Origin: CAYTED01 sp964404075
GTDB lineage: Bacteria; Patescibacteriota; Minisyncoccia; Moranbacterales; UBA1568
DNA length: 8,618 bases
Reading direction: 5' to 3'
Assembly (NCBI GenBank): GCA_964404075.1
Contig: CAYOIM010000036.1
Location: 1 to 8,618, forward strand
Under the pieces are notes generated by a model that was given only the letters and a program-made list of their open reading frames with translations, was not told where the DNA came from and ran no database searches. The position numbers were made by a program, and so were the translations under genes. How positions within the stretch are numbered: position 1 is the stretch's first letter; each line of letters starts with the position of its first letter. Shown piece by piece: positions 1 through 6,358 of the stretch.

Positions 1-743
1 CCTTTCTTCGCATAGGCCTCGAGGAGATTGCCGACATCGATCTTCTTCGGCGACCCCGCGCAAATGAGAGTACGATGGAGGCAGAGGAGATTCTCCACTT
101 CCTGCGTCACCGTTTCCAAATCATGCGATACGAGGATGATGGCGATACCCTGCTCCTCATCGAGCCGCTTGAGGAGCTGATAGAATTTCCCCTGGGTCGA
201 GCTGTCCACGCCCGTCAATGGCTCATCGAGAATGAGGAGTTCTGGTCGTGTGAGGAGCGCCCGCGCGATGAAGACCCTCTGCCGCTCCCCACCGGAAAGT
301 TCCCCGATTTTCCGTTCCGATAAATGGCTTATTTCAGCCAAATATAGAGCCTCATCGAGTGTTCGGAGTTCCATGCCCCGTTTCATCCAGAATCCCCAGG
401 GAGTGGAAAATGCCTCCGTCCCGCTCCCGACCACCTCCCGCACCGTCGCGGGGAATACATCTTCTTCTCGGAAAACATTCTGCGGTACATAGCCGACCTT
501 GTGCCAATCGCGAAATGCAGAAAGCGGTGTCTCGAACAATCGCACTTCGCCCTTCTCCGGTGTAAGGAGTCCGAGGAGTACCTTGAGGAGCGTCGTCTTG
601 CCACTCCCATTACCACCGATGAGTCCGGTGTATTCCCCTCCCCGGACTCGGAATGTCACATCCTCGAGCGCGCTCAAGGGAGCTCCCGGATAGCGGAAGG
701 TCACATGATCGCATTCGACGATGAGTTTTCCGTGACTTTTCAT
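1..743 (-). CDS. znuC: Metal (zinc-type) ABC transporter ATP-binding protein, 3' end cut by window edge
   Basis: This is the ATPase that would power import of the metal delivered by the adjacent binding protein; it acts on the cytoplasmic face of the membrane. I translated it by hand from the ATG at 743-741, and the frame stays open for 247 codons to the left edge, so the stop is outside the window. All ABC landmarks are visible: Walker A GGNGSGKTT (residues 43-51), Q-loop VPQN (Q88), signature LSGGE (149-153), Walker B LLILDEP (169-175), D-loop GVD (178-180) and the switch histidine in SHD (H207). At 247 residues it is already near the usual ZnuC/MntB length of about 250, so little is missing. 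The start lies one base after the TAG of znuA (TAGTATG), with no clear Shine-Dalgarno sequence, so translational coupling is likely. Zinc specificity is inferred from the neighbours; manganese or iron cannot be excluded. Confidence 0.93.
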   Translation of the reverse strand, partial: MKSHGKLIVECDHVTFRYPGAPLSALEDVTFRVRGGEYTGLIGGNGSGKTTLLKVLLGLLTPEKGEVRLFETPLSAFRDWHKVGYVPQNVFREEDVFPATVREVVGSGTEAFSTPWGFWMKRGMELRTLDEALYLAEISHLSERKIGELSGGERQRVFIARALLTRPELLILDEPLTGVDSSTQGKFYQLLKRLDEEQGIAIILVSHDLETVTQEVENLLCLHRTLICAGSPKKIDVGNLLEAYAKK

Positions 744-744
744 A

Positions 745-1674
745 CTACTGACATTCTAGCGCCTTTCGGAGGGTTATCCAATTCGCATTCATGACCGTGA
801 AATAATTTTCCCCCCGAGCGAGATCGTCCGGGAAGAGACCCTCGATCGGATTCAGTATCAGCGTCTCGGCAGAGATTTCTTTTCGTATCGTCGTCGCTAT
901 GTCCGCATTTCCGAATGGTTCACTCAAAATGAATCGGATGTTCTTTTCTTTCATGAACCGTATCACCGCCGCGAGCTCGCCGGCGGACACCTCCCGCTCC
1001 GGATCGATACCCACGATCGACCGCACCCCGAAACCATACCGCTTGGCGAGATACGAGAAAGCATTATGCGAAACGATCACCGTATCCAAACGGCACCGAT
1101 CACCGGACAGTGATTGAAAACGGGTATCCAGGGTCGCTATTTCCCTCTCGAAACGCCCGAAGTTCGTCCGATAGATGGTCGCATGTGCCGGATCGATATC
1201 GATGAGCCCCTGAAGGATCGCCTCCGCGCTCTTTCGGTAAGCGATCGGGTCCAGCCAGAAATGTGGATCCTGCACGCCTGACTTTCCCCCCTCGCCACCC
1301 TCCCCTTCAATCGCATCCAAGAGGTCGATCGACCGGGCAAGCACGATGACCCGAACGCCCTTCCCGGTGAGATCTCCTTCCAATCTCTCCGCCCACCGAT
1401 CGACTCCCGCGCCATTCATGATGACGAGCCTGGATCGATACATATCAGAAACATCGCGCAGTGACGGATCGAAGTCATGCGGCTCGACCCCCGGTGGCAC
1501 GACCGTCTTCACGGAGACCATGTCCCCTCCGATCCGTTCCGCGAGAAATGCGACCGGATACAACGAAGCGGTTACCGGTATGCGAGTATCGATCGGTTCT
1601 GCTGGACGCGTACTCCAAAAAATCCCCCCGAGGAGGAGGAGTACGCCCAGAACAATAGACATGTTTTTTTTCAT
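745..1674 (-). CDS. znuA: ZnuA-like metal ABC transporter substrate-binding protein (cluster 9 family)
   Basis: This is the extracytoplasmic receptor that captures a divalent metal, probably zinc, for the transporter encoded next to it. The ATG at 1674 gives 309 residues beginning with MKKN and a hydrophobic segment (about 6-20). A longer frame starting at 1719 would begin inside the hairpin repeat at 1711-1741, so I prefer 1674. Expected metal-ligand histidines are present: H66 (VEPHDFDPS), H138 (DPHFWLDP) and H203 (VSHNAFSYLAKRYG). A third His, rather than Glu, favours zinc over manganese. The usual fourth acidic position looks like Asn (LNPIEG, about 275). The mobile loop before the second His is Gly/Glu-rich (about 123-130) and has no histidines, unlike His-rich ZnuA loops. 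No lipobox Cys is seen, so the protein is secreted or held by an uncleaved N-terminal helix. It sits second in the operon, 78 bp after the regulator. Confidence 0.92.
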   Translation of the reverse strand: MKKNMSIVLGVLLLLGGIFWSTRPAEPIDTRIPVTASLYPVAFLAERIGGDMVSVKTVVPPGVEPHDFDPSLRDVSDMYRSRLVIMNGAGVDRWAERLEGDLTGKGVRVIVLARSIDLLDAIEGEGGEGGKSGVQDPHFWLDPIAYRKSAEAILQGLIDIDPAHATIYRTNFGRFEREIATLDTRFQSLSGDRCRLDTVIVSHNAFSYLAKRYGFGVRSIVGIDPEREVSAGELAAVIRFMKEKNIRFILSEPFGNADIATTIRKEISAETLILNPIEGLFPDDLARGENYFTVMNANWITLRKALECQ

Positions 1675-1710
1675 ATTCAGAATAATTGCAACAGAATGCC
1701 ACCACTCAAA

Positions 1711-1741
1711 CGGTCGCACCGCTCCAGAAGCGGAACGACCG
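1711..1741. repeat. Palindromic hairpin repeat, copy A, between zur and znuA
   Basis: A 31-base nested palindrome. The outer arms CGGTCG (1711-1716) and CGACCG (1736-1741) pair perfectly. The inner arms CCGCT (1719-1723) and AGCGG (1729-1733) enclose a five-base loop, CCAGA, and CAA/TTG at 1707-1709/1743-1745 can extend the stem. The reverse complement matches copy B (3795-3825) at 29 of 31 positions, including loop and arms. No run of T follows it on the minus strand, so it does not look like a classic terminator. In the zur-znuA message it would form a hairpin in the intercistronic gap, where it could affect message stability or relative expression. Confidence 0.75.
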
Positions 1742-1752
1742 CTTGCGATATC

Positions 1753-2184
1753 CTATCCACATCGCTTGCAGACACCGAACAGTTCGAGCGAATGATATTC
1801 GACATGGAACCCCCGCCGCTTAAGACGCTTCTCTTCTTTCTTCAGCACCGATTCATCCGGCACCCAATCCGTCACCCGGTCGCACGAGAGACAAACGAGG
1901 TGATGGTGATGCTTCGAAGCGAGTTCGTAATACTTTTTCTCACCGGACAGGAGCACTTCCCGTATCACCCCGAGCGAGAGGAGGAGTTCCAGCTTCCGGT
2001 ACACCGTCACCTTGTCGATCGCGACTTTGCGACCGGCGAGATTTCCGAGTATATCCGAAACCGGCATCGGACCGGGAGCCGCATGGAACACCGAAAGAAT
2101 CGTCCGGATCGACGGCGTCATGCGCGGAACCATCGACGCGACCGATGAGAGCACCTCATCGAAATTTTTTTGTTGCATCCCCAT
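1753..2184 (-). CDS. zur: Fur-family metal-responsive repressor, probably Zur
   Basis: A DNA-binding metalloregulator that in this family represses metal uptake when loaded with metal. The 143 residues match the usual Fur/Zur length. The recognition-helix region reads DKVTVYRKLELL (58-68), the His cluster HHHH at 92-95 is followed by C98 and C101 (CLSC), and the C-terminal pair C139/C142 (CKRC) completes a Cys4 structural zinc site. H127 and H131 are further candidate ligands. It is first in an operon with znuA and znuC, so zinc (Zur) is the best assignment; Fur or Mur remain possible. The start at 2184 is followed by a second in-frame ATG at 2178 (M3). The predicted transcription start is only a few bases before 2184, so the message may be leaderless or nearly so. 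A perfect palindrome fills its promoter spacer, which implies autoregulation. Confidence 0.9.
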   Translation of the reverse strand: MGMQQKNFDEVLSSVASMVPRMTPSIRTILSVFHAAPGPMPVSDILGNLAGRKVAIDKVTVYRKLELLLSLGVIREVLLSGEKKYYELASKHHHHLVCLSCDRVTDWVPDESVLKKEEKRLKRRGFHVEYHSLELFGVCKRCG

Positions 2185-2192
2185 ATGCCTTC

Positions 2193-2222
2193 ATGTTAAT
2201 GCAACTCAGTTGCATTTGTCAA
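2193..2222 (-). promoter_or_regulatory. Predicted promoter of the zur-znuA-znuC operon
   Basis: On the minus strand a perfect -35 hexamer TTGACA (2222-2217) is followed by an 18-base spacer and a weaker -10, TAACAT (2198-2193; four of six consensus bases). The expected transcription start, about 2186, lies almost at the zur ATG (2184), which predicts a leaderless or very short leader. The spacer is occupied by the palindrome at 2198-2216, so a protein bound there would block RNA polymerase. This is read by eye; no transcript data are available. Confidence 0.6.
2198..2216. promoter_or_regulatory. Perfect 9-1-9 palindrome, candidate Zur/Fur-family operator
   Basis: AATGCAACTCAGTTGCATT is a perfect inverted repeat of nine bases around a single central base. 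Fur-family operators are commonly odd-centred palindromes (7-1-7 type cores), and the core here would be TGCAACT-n-AGTTGCA. The site lies 14 bp before the zur ATG, between the -35 and -10 of the zur promoter, and touches the -35 of the divergent rel promoter. The symmetry and position are seen directly; that Zur binds it is inference. An extra GTTGCAT half-site lies at 2172-2178, overlapping the start of zur, and may be coincidental because it encodes Met-Gln. Confidence 0.75.
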
Positions 2223-2245
2223 GAAAGGGGGGAAAGGGCTATACT
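2216..2245 (+). promoter_or_regulatory. Predicted promoter of the rel (RelA/SpoT) gene
   Basis: The -35 TTGTCA (2216-2221; five of six consensus bases) and -10 TATACT (2240-2245; five of six) are separated by 18 bases, with transcription expected to start near 2252. The -35 overlaps, on the opposite strand, the -35 TTGACA of the zur promoter, and its first base is the last base of the palindrome. An AAAGGAG at 2247-2253 straddles the predicted transcript start and is 21 bases before the ATG, so it probably does not act as a ribosome binding site. Confidence 0.6.
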
Positions 2246-2274
2246 CAAAGGAGAAAAAACCATCTTCCCATACT

Positions 2275-3777
2275 ATGGATACACCCGGCATCACGCTCGA
2301 AGACATCCTCTCCGCCGCACCGAAACCGTTTTCCGCGAATGACAAAAAACGCATCGGGGAGGCATTGGAGTTCGCACAGAAAGCCCATGAGGGTCAGATT
2401 CGGCGATCCGGAGCCCCCTATGTGACCCACACCGTCGCCACCGCGCATATCCTCGCCGGTATCGGTATGGATGCCTCCACCGTCATCGCCGGTCTCATTC
2501 ATGATATTCCCGAAGATACCGCCGTCCCCCTCTCGGAAATCGAGGCGAAATTCGGACCGACCGTCACCCATATCGTCGACGGCATCACCAAACTCGGCAA
2601 AATAAAACTGCGCGGTTCGAGAGAAGAATACTTTCTCGAAAATCTCCGCAAGATGTTCCTCGCCATGGCGGAAGATATCCGCGTCGTCATCGTCAAGCTC
2701 GCCGATCGTCTCCATAATATGCAGACGCTCGACGCGCTCCCGAAAGACAAACAGCTCCGCATCGCGCAGGAAACCATGGATGTCTATGCTCCGATCGCCA
2801 ATCGTCTCGGCATCGGGGAAATCAAGGGCGAATTGGAGGATCTCGCCTTCAAATACCTCGATCCGAAAAACTACACGCTCACCAAGGATATTTCCGACAC
2901 TTCCCTTCGCGAAGGTCAGGCGGACATCGATCATATCGTCGAACTCTTCCAGAAGGAACTGAAGGAAGAGAAGATCCGCACCATCGCGGTGAGCGGACGG
3001 AAGAAACACCTCTATCGGCTCTTCCTCAAGTTGAAAACGCATGACATGGATATCAAAAGGGTCTACGATACCATCGCCATCCGTATCATCGTCCCTTCGA
3101 TCGCTGATTGCTATGAGGCGCTCGGCATCGTCCACAAACGCTACCGACCGCTCGTCGGTCGCATCAAAGACTATATCTCCCTCCCGAAACCGAACGGCTA
3201 CCAATCCCTCCACACGAGTATCTTCGGACCGGATGGTCGTATCCTCGAAGTGCAGATCCGTACGCAAAAGATGGATACCGAAGCGGAGTATGGTATCGCC
3301 GCCCACTGGATCTATACCGAAGAAGAGCGCAAGGGATGGAGAGATCTCTTCATGAGAAAAAAAACCGAGACCGTCAATCCGACCAAGGATCTCACCTGGG
3401 TACGACAGCTCCAGGAATGGCAACACGAGATCGGACGCGACGACGAAGAGTTCCTCGAAGGATTGAAGATCGATTTCTTCAAAAATCACATCTTCGCCTT
3501 CACCCCGAAGGGCGACATCATCGACCTCCCCGAAGATGCGACCCCGATCGACTTCGCGTATGCCATCCATTCGGAGATCGGACACCGCGCCACGGGGGCG
3601 AAGGTCGAGGGGAAGATGGTCCCCTTCGACTACAAGATAAAGAACGGCGAGCGAGTGGAGATCCTCACGACTCGCGACAAGAAAAAGCCGAGTCACGACT
3701 GGCTCTCATTCGTGAAGACCAGCAATGCCAAATCGCATATCCGTCACGCCCTGCGGAAGGAAACCTTCAGAGCATAA
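2275..3777 (+). CDS. rel: Short bifunctional (p)ppGpp synthetase/hydrolase (RelA/SpoT homologue)
   Basis: Makes and degrades the stringent-response alarmone (p)ppGpp in the cytoplasm. The HD hydrolase domain spans about 25-180 with H52, HD at 76-77, ED at 80-81, and D144/N148 in ADRLHNM, all the residues expected for activity. The synthetase domain spans about 240-350 with D265 (YDTIAIR), the NGYQSLHT segment (307-314) and the catalytic E325 (LEVQIRT). The RIKD motif (296-299) is the RxKD form typical of bifunctional enzymes rather than the ExDD of RelA. A TGS domain follows (about 404-466), and the protein ends at 500, whereas long RSH proteins run to 700 or more with helical, zinc-finger and ACT domains; those are absent. 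The ATG at 2275 has no in-frame upstream start and no well-placed Shine-Dalgarno sequence. It is divergent from zur and shares its control region. Confidence 0.95.
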   Translation: MDTPGITLEDILSAAPKPFSANDKKRIGEALEFAQKAHEGQIRRSGAPYVTHTVATAHILAGIGMDASTVIAGLIHDIPEDTAVPLSEIEAKFGPTVTHIVDGITKLGKIKLRGSREEYFLENLRKMFLAMAEDIRVVIVKLADRLHNMQTLDALPKDKQLRIAQETMDVYAPIANRLGIGEIKGELEDLAFKYLDPKNYTLTKDISDTSLREGQADIDHIVELFQKELKEEKIRTIAVSGRKKHLYRLFLKLKTHDMDIKRVYDTIAIRIIVPSIADCYEALGIVHKRYRPLVGRIKDYISLPKPNGYQSLHTSIFGPDGRILEVQIRTQKMDTEAEYGIAAHWIYTEEERKGWRDLFMRKKTETVNPTKDLTWVRQLQEWQHEIGRDDEEFLEGLKIDFFKNHIFAFTPKGDIIDLPEDATPIDFAYAIHSEIGHRATGAKVEGKMVPFDYKIKNGERVEILTTRDKKKPSHDWLSFVKTSNAKSHIRHALRKETFRA

Positions 3778-3786
3778 GCCTCGATG

Positions 3787-3832
3787 TTTTTCAACGGTCG
3801 CTCCGCTTCTGGAGCGGTGCGTCCGCTAAAAA
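3787..3832. repeat. Palindromic hairpin repeat, copy B, between convergent rel and PBP genes
   Basis: The core 3795-3825 is the plus-strand counterpart of copy A: CGGTCG and CGTCCG outer arms (one mismatch), CCGCT/AGCGG inner arms (3803-3807 and 3813-3817) and a TCTGG loop. It is flanked by TTTTT (3787-3791) and AAAAAA (3828-3833), which could lengthen the stem. The T run comes first and the A run last on both strands, the reverse of an intrinsic terminator, although the stable stem between two convergent gene ends could still limit read-through. It fills almost all of the 61-bp gap between the rel stop (3777) and the PBP stop (3839). Confidence 0.75.
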
Positions 3833-3838
3833 ATACAT

Positions 3839-5869
3839 TCACTCTCCATCTCCCATCGAGAGAGTATCCGCTTCCGGATACCTCTTTTCAACGCGCACCT
3901 TCTCCATACCGATGCGCGCGGCCTTCTTTGCGGATATTCTTTTCCCCGTACTGATACGGTAATAGGTGATGATGGCGCTTGATTCATCGGCGAGATGAAC
4001 ATCTGGATCGGGAATAGCTTTCGTATACGCGAGAAACGGCTCTGCGGGAGAAACCGCGAGGAGCTGATCGACGATGCCACGCCAAATGGGTGCCGCGACG
4101 AAGACGCCATCCGCTCCGGAGCGCATCGGGCGATGATCATTGTTCCCCGCCCACACCCCGAGGGCGAAATCCCTCGTGTATCCGATCGTCCACGCATCAC
4201 GGAAATCCTGCGAGGTTCCCGTCTTCGCCGCGACGAAACTCCCCGGGAAACTAAGCGGCGAATGCGCTCCGAATATCATCGTCCTCGCCTCATTATCCGA
4301 CAGGATGGAACTTATCTTGCGCGCGGTCTCACTGCTAACCGCAAAACGAGCATCCGTCACCGATTGAAACAATTCCTCATCATTCTTGGTGACCGAAAGG
4401 ATGAGTCGCGGCGAGCGATACGCCCCATCGCGAGCGAACACCGAGAACGCGGATACCATGTCGAGCAATTTCACATCGGCCGCTCCGAGGGCGAACGAAA
4501 GTCCGAAATGTGTCTGCCCATCGAGCGTCGAGAGTCCGAGATTTTTCGCCATCGCGATGCCCGCAGGAAGACCGATCACGCTGAGCACCTTCACCGCCGG
4601 GACATTGAGTGAATTCGCGAGTGCCTGCCGGAGGGTCACCGTACCATGAAATTTCCCATCATAGTTCCTCGGGATATAGGGTGCCCCCGATCCGTCCGCG
4701 CCGAAATTCGTAGGGACATCGGTGATCATATTTTCCGGCTGATACCCTCTCTCGAATGCCGCCGAATAGATGATCGGTTTGAATGATGATCCCGGCTGTC
4801 TCGGGCGAAGCGTCACATTCACTTCGCCGTCTATACCGGTGTCGAAGAAATTCCGACTCCCGACCATGGCACGCACTTCCCCGGTCGGGACAGAGAGGAC
4901 GACTGCCGCGGCATTCTCCGCCCGAAAACGACTGTCATTCTCCATCGACTTTTTCGATACGATACCCTCGACCATCACCTGCGTCCCGAGATCGAGTGTC
5001 GTCGTCACGCGAAGCCCGCCCCGTCTCACCCGATCCTCTCCATACCAGTCGTTCAACATATCGAGTACCGCGAAAACGAAATGCGGCGCCACGATAGCGT
5101 CTTTTCTGGGCAGAACTTTCCCGACCGTATCTATCGCGATCGCCTTCTCATACTGCGTCCCATTGATATATCCCTCATTCCGCATGGCAAGAAGAATATC
5201 TCTCTTGCGACGATTGAGCGATGCGATATGTTCTCCGTACGGCGAATAGGTGCTCGTTGCCTTGAGGAGTGCCGAGAGGAGCGCCGCCTCATCTACGGTG
5301 AGATCCACCGCCTTCTTGCCAAAAAATGCCTGCGATGCCGCGCCGATACCGGAGACATTATTCCCGTATGAGACGGTATTGAGGTACCGGTCGAGAATCT
5401 CCGCCTTGGTATATCGATTTTCGAGCTCGAATGCGATCAATGCTTCCCGTAATTTTCGGTTCACCGTCTTCTCGCGAGATGAAGTGAGATTGCGCGCGAG
5501 TTGTTGCGTGATGGTCGATCCCCCCTGAATGATCCTCCCTTCACGCATATTGATCCACAGCGCCCGAAGGATGCCGATCGGATCGACACCGATATGATGG
5601 AGGAACCGCCTATCCTCGGTCGCCATCGTGGCGAAACGAACGATATCCGGTATCTCATCATGCGTAAGAATCGTCCGATCTTCATCACCATAGATTTCAT
5701 AGAGCACCTGCGTCCCGGTCCGGTCATAGATGAACGATGTCTCCGCCTGGGGCGATGACCACACTTTTTCCGCAGATGGAAGCACGCGGAAGGGGGCAAG
5801 GAGAAGAAGCGCCGCTGACATCCCCATCAAAAGCCACAGGAAAGTTTTGATCAAAAGTATTTTCTTCAT
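3839..5869 (-). CDS. Class A penicillin-binding protein (PBP1A type: glycosyltransferase and transpeptidase)
   Basis: A bifunctional cell-wall enzyme that polymerises lipid II glycan strands and cross-links the peptides at the outer face of the membrane. The ATG at 5869, preceded by GAGG (5877-5874), gives 676 residues; an extension to 6028 would run through the rhodanese gene and is rejected. An N-terminal membrane helix (about 5-27) leads into the GT51 domain: EDRRF with catalytic E85, GGSTITQQLA (116-125), RKLREA (138-143) and ILDRYLN (158-164). The transpeptidase domain has SSFK (nucleophile S361, K364), SLN (420-422) and KTG (549-551). All catalytic motifs are intact and the length is normal for a short PBP1A. 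It lies 44 bp after the rhodanese gene on the same strand and is probably co-transcribed. The C-terminal end is rich in Lys and Arg (about 643-663), with no extra domain. Confidence 0.95.
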   Translation of the reverse strand: MKKILLIKTFLWLLMGMSAALLLLAPFRVLPSAEKVWSSPQAETSFIYDRTGTQVLYEIYGDEDRTILTHDEIPDIVRFATMATEDRRFLHHIGVDPIGILRALWINMREGRIIQGGSTITQQLARNLTSSREKTVNRKLREALIAFELENRYTKAEILDRYLNTVSYGNNVSGIGAASQAFFGKKAVDLTVDEAALLSALLKATSTYSPYGEHIASLNRRKRDILLAMRNEGYINGTQYEKAIAIDTVGKVLPRKDAIVAPHFVFAVLDMLNDWYGEDRVRRGGLRVTTTLDLGTQVMVEGIVSKKSMENDSRFRAENAAAVVLSVPTGEVRAMVGSRNFFDTGIDGEVNVTLRPRQPGSSFKPIIYSAAFERGYQPENMITDVPTNFGADGSGAPYIPRNYDGKFHGTVTLRQALANSLNVPAVKVLSVIGLPAGIAMAKNLGLSTLDGQTHFGLSFALGAADVKLLDMVSAFSVFARDGAYRSPRLILSVTKNDEELFQSVTDARFAVSSETARKISSILSDNEARTMIFGAHSPLSFPGSFVAAKTGTSQDFRDAWTIGYTRDFALGVWAGNNDHRPMRSGADGVFVAAPIWRGIVDQLLAVSPAEPFLAYTKAIPDPDVHLADESSAIITYYRISTGKRISAKKAARIGMEKVRVEKRYPEADTLSMGDGE

Positions 5870-5913
5870 AGCACCTCGGAATGTATCAGAAAAATAGGTG
5901 CCACGCAGTAGCA

Positions 5914-6267
5914 TCATCCGCCTGATGCCATCACCCATGCTTCGTATCCGCCATCCAAACTCTCGACTCGCACATCGAGATGAGAAAGATACCGACACGC
6001 CATCTCGGAACGCCGACCAGAGCGACACAAGGTGACGATCCGGATATCCCCTTCGCTCCAGTTGAGTTGACGCAATTGTTCGCGCAGTATCTCCGCAAGT
6101 TCCTCCTTTGGCAGAACAGAAAGCACCGTCAATGAAAGCGGAACATAATTCATCGGAGGATCCTCGAAATACGGCTCATCCGAGACCTCATCAGGCTCAC
6201 GGACATCGATGAGGAGCATACGCTCTTTCCCTTCTTCCAGGAGATTTTTCAGTGTTTTCGCATCCAT
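5914..6267 (-). CDS. Single-domain rhodanese-like protein
   Basis: A small protein of the rhodanese family, whose members carry sulfur as a cysteine persulfide on an active-site loop. From the ATG at 6267 it has 117 residues: LLIDVREPDE near the N-terminus (18-27), the active loop CRSGRRS (81-87) with C81 as nucleophile, and the C-terminal LDGGYEAW (104-111). A GTG at 6294 would add nine residues with no domain content; the domain start and a possible promoter ending seven bases before 6267 favour the shorter form. The segment between DVRE and the loop (about 35-75) is Leu- and Glu-rich. Neither start has a Shine-Dalgarno sequence. It precedes the PBP gene by 44 bp. The sulfur donor and acceptor cannot be told from the sequence, and the link with cell-wall synthesis may only be co-transcription. 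Confidence 0.88.
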   Translation of the reverse strand: MDAKTLKNLLEEGKERMLLIDVREPDEVSDEPYFEDPPMNYVPLSLTVLSVLPKEELAEILREQLRQLNWSEGDIRIVTLCRSGRRSEMACRYLSHLDVRVESLDGGYEAWVMASGG

Positions 6268-6273
6268 GTTTTC

Positions 6274-6302
6274 AGAGTAACACTTTTCAATCACCGTCGC
6301 AA
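6274..6302 (-). promoter_or_regulatory. Weak candidate promoter for the rhodanese-PBP pair
   Basis: On the minus strand TTGCGA (6302-6297; four of six) and TACTCT (6279-6274; three of six) are spaced by 17 bases. The expected start of transcription falls at about 6267, exactly the preferred rhodanese ATG, which would make a leaderless message. An alternative is TTGTTT (6350-6345), 18 bases, TATATT (6326-6321), which has a better -10 but overlaps the terminator hairpin. Which one is used cannot be decided by eye. Confidence 0.3.
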
Positions 6303-6338
6303 AAAAACAAGCCGTACCAGAATATATCCGATACGGCT
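6301..6338 (-). terminator. Intrinsic terminator downstream of the 144-aa protein gene
   Basis: Read on the minus strand, AGCCGTA (6338-6332) pairs with TACGGCT (6316-6310). The inner TCGGA and TCTGG add five more pairs (two G-T wobbles), giving a stem of about 12 bp with a TATAT loop. The stem is followed by TG and seven T (6307-6301). It begins 21 bp after the stop at 6359, which is the normal layout for a rho-independent terminator of that gene. Confidence 0.85.
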
Positions 6339-6358
6339 CGATACAAACAATCCGCGGG

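Noticed and set aside
1686..1692. Second Zur site before znuA (TTGCAAC)
   Set aside because: It is only a half-site, with no matching second arm and no promoter around it.
1477..2148. Plus-strand frame of 223 codons across znuA and zur
   Set aside because: It runs antisense through two well-identified genes and across their intergenic hairpin, with no ribosome binding site or recognisable motif.
2247..2253. AAAGGAG as ribosome binding site of rel
   Set aside because: It is 21 bases before the only usable ATG and overlaps the predicted transcript start, so the spacing is unsuitable.
2245..3696. Open frame of 483 codons antisense to rel
   Set aside because: It mirrors the strongly conserved rel coding frame. 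Its product is a low-complexity Asp/Val/Arg/Glu-rich string with no domain, as expected from codon bias on the complementary strand.
3336..3962. Plus-strand frame of 208 codons overlapping the end of rel and the repeat
   Set aside because: It is out of frame with the confirmed rel TGS domain, crosses the palindrome and runs into the PBP gene from the wrong side; its composition is that of a shifted frame.
5870..6028. N-terminal extension of the PBP to 6028
   Set aside because: It would overlap the rhodanese coding sequence in another frame. The membrane helix and Shine-Dalgarno sequence place the start at 5869.
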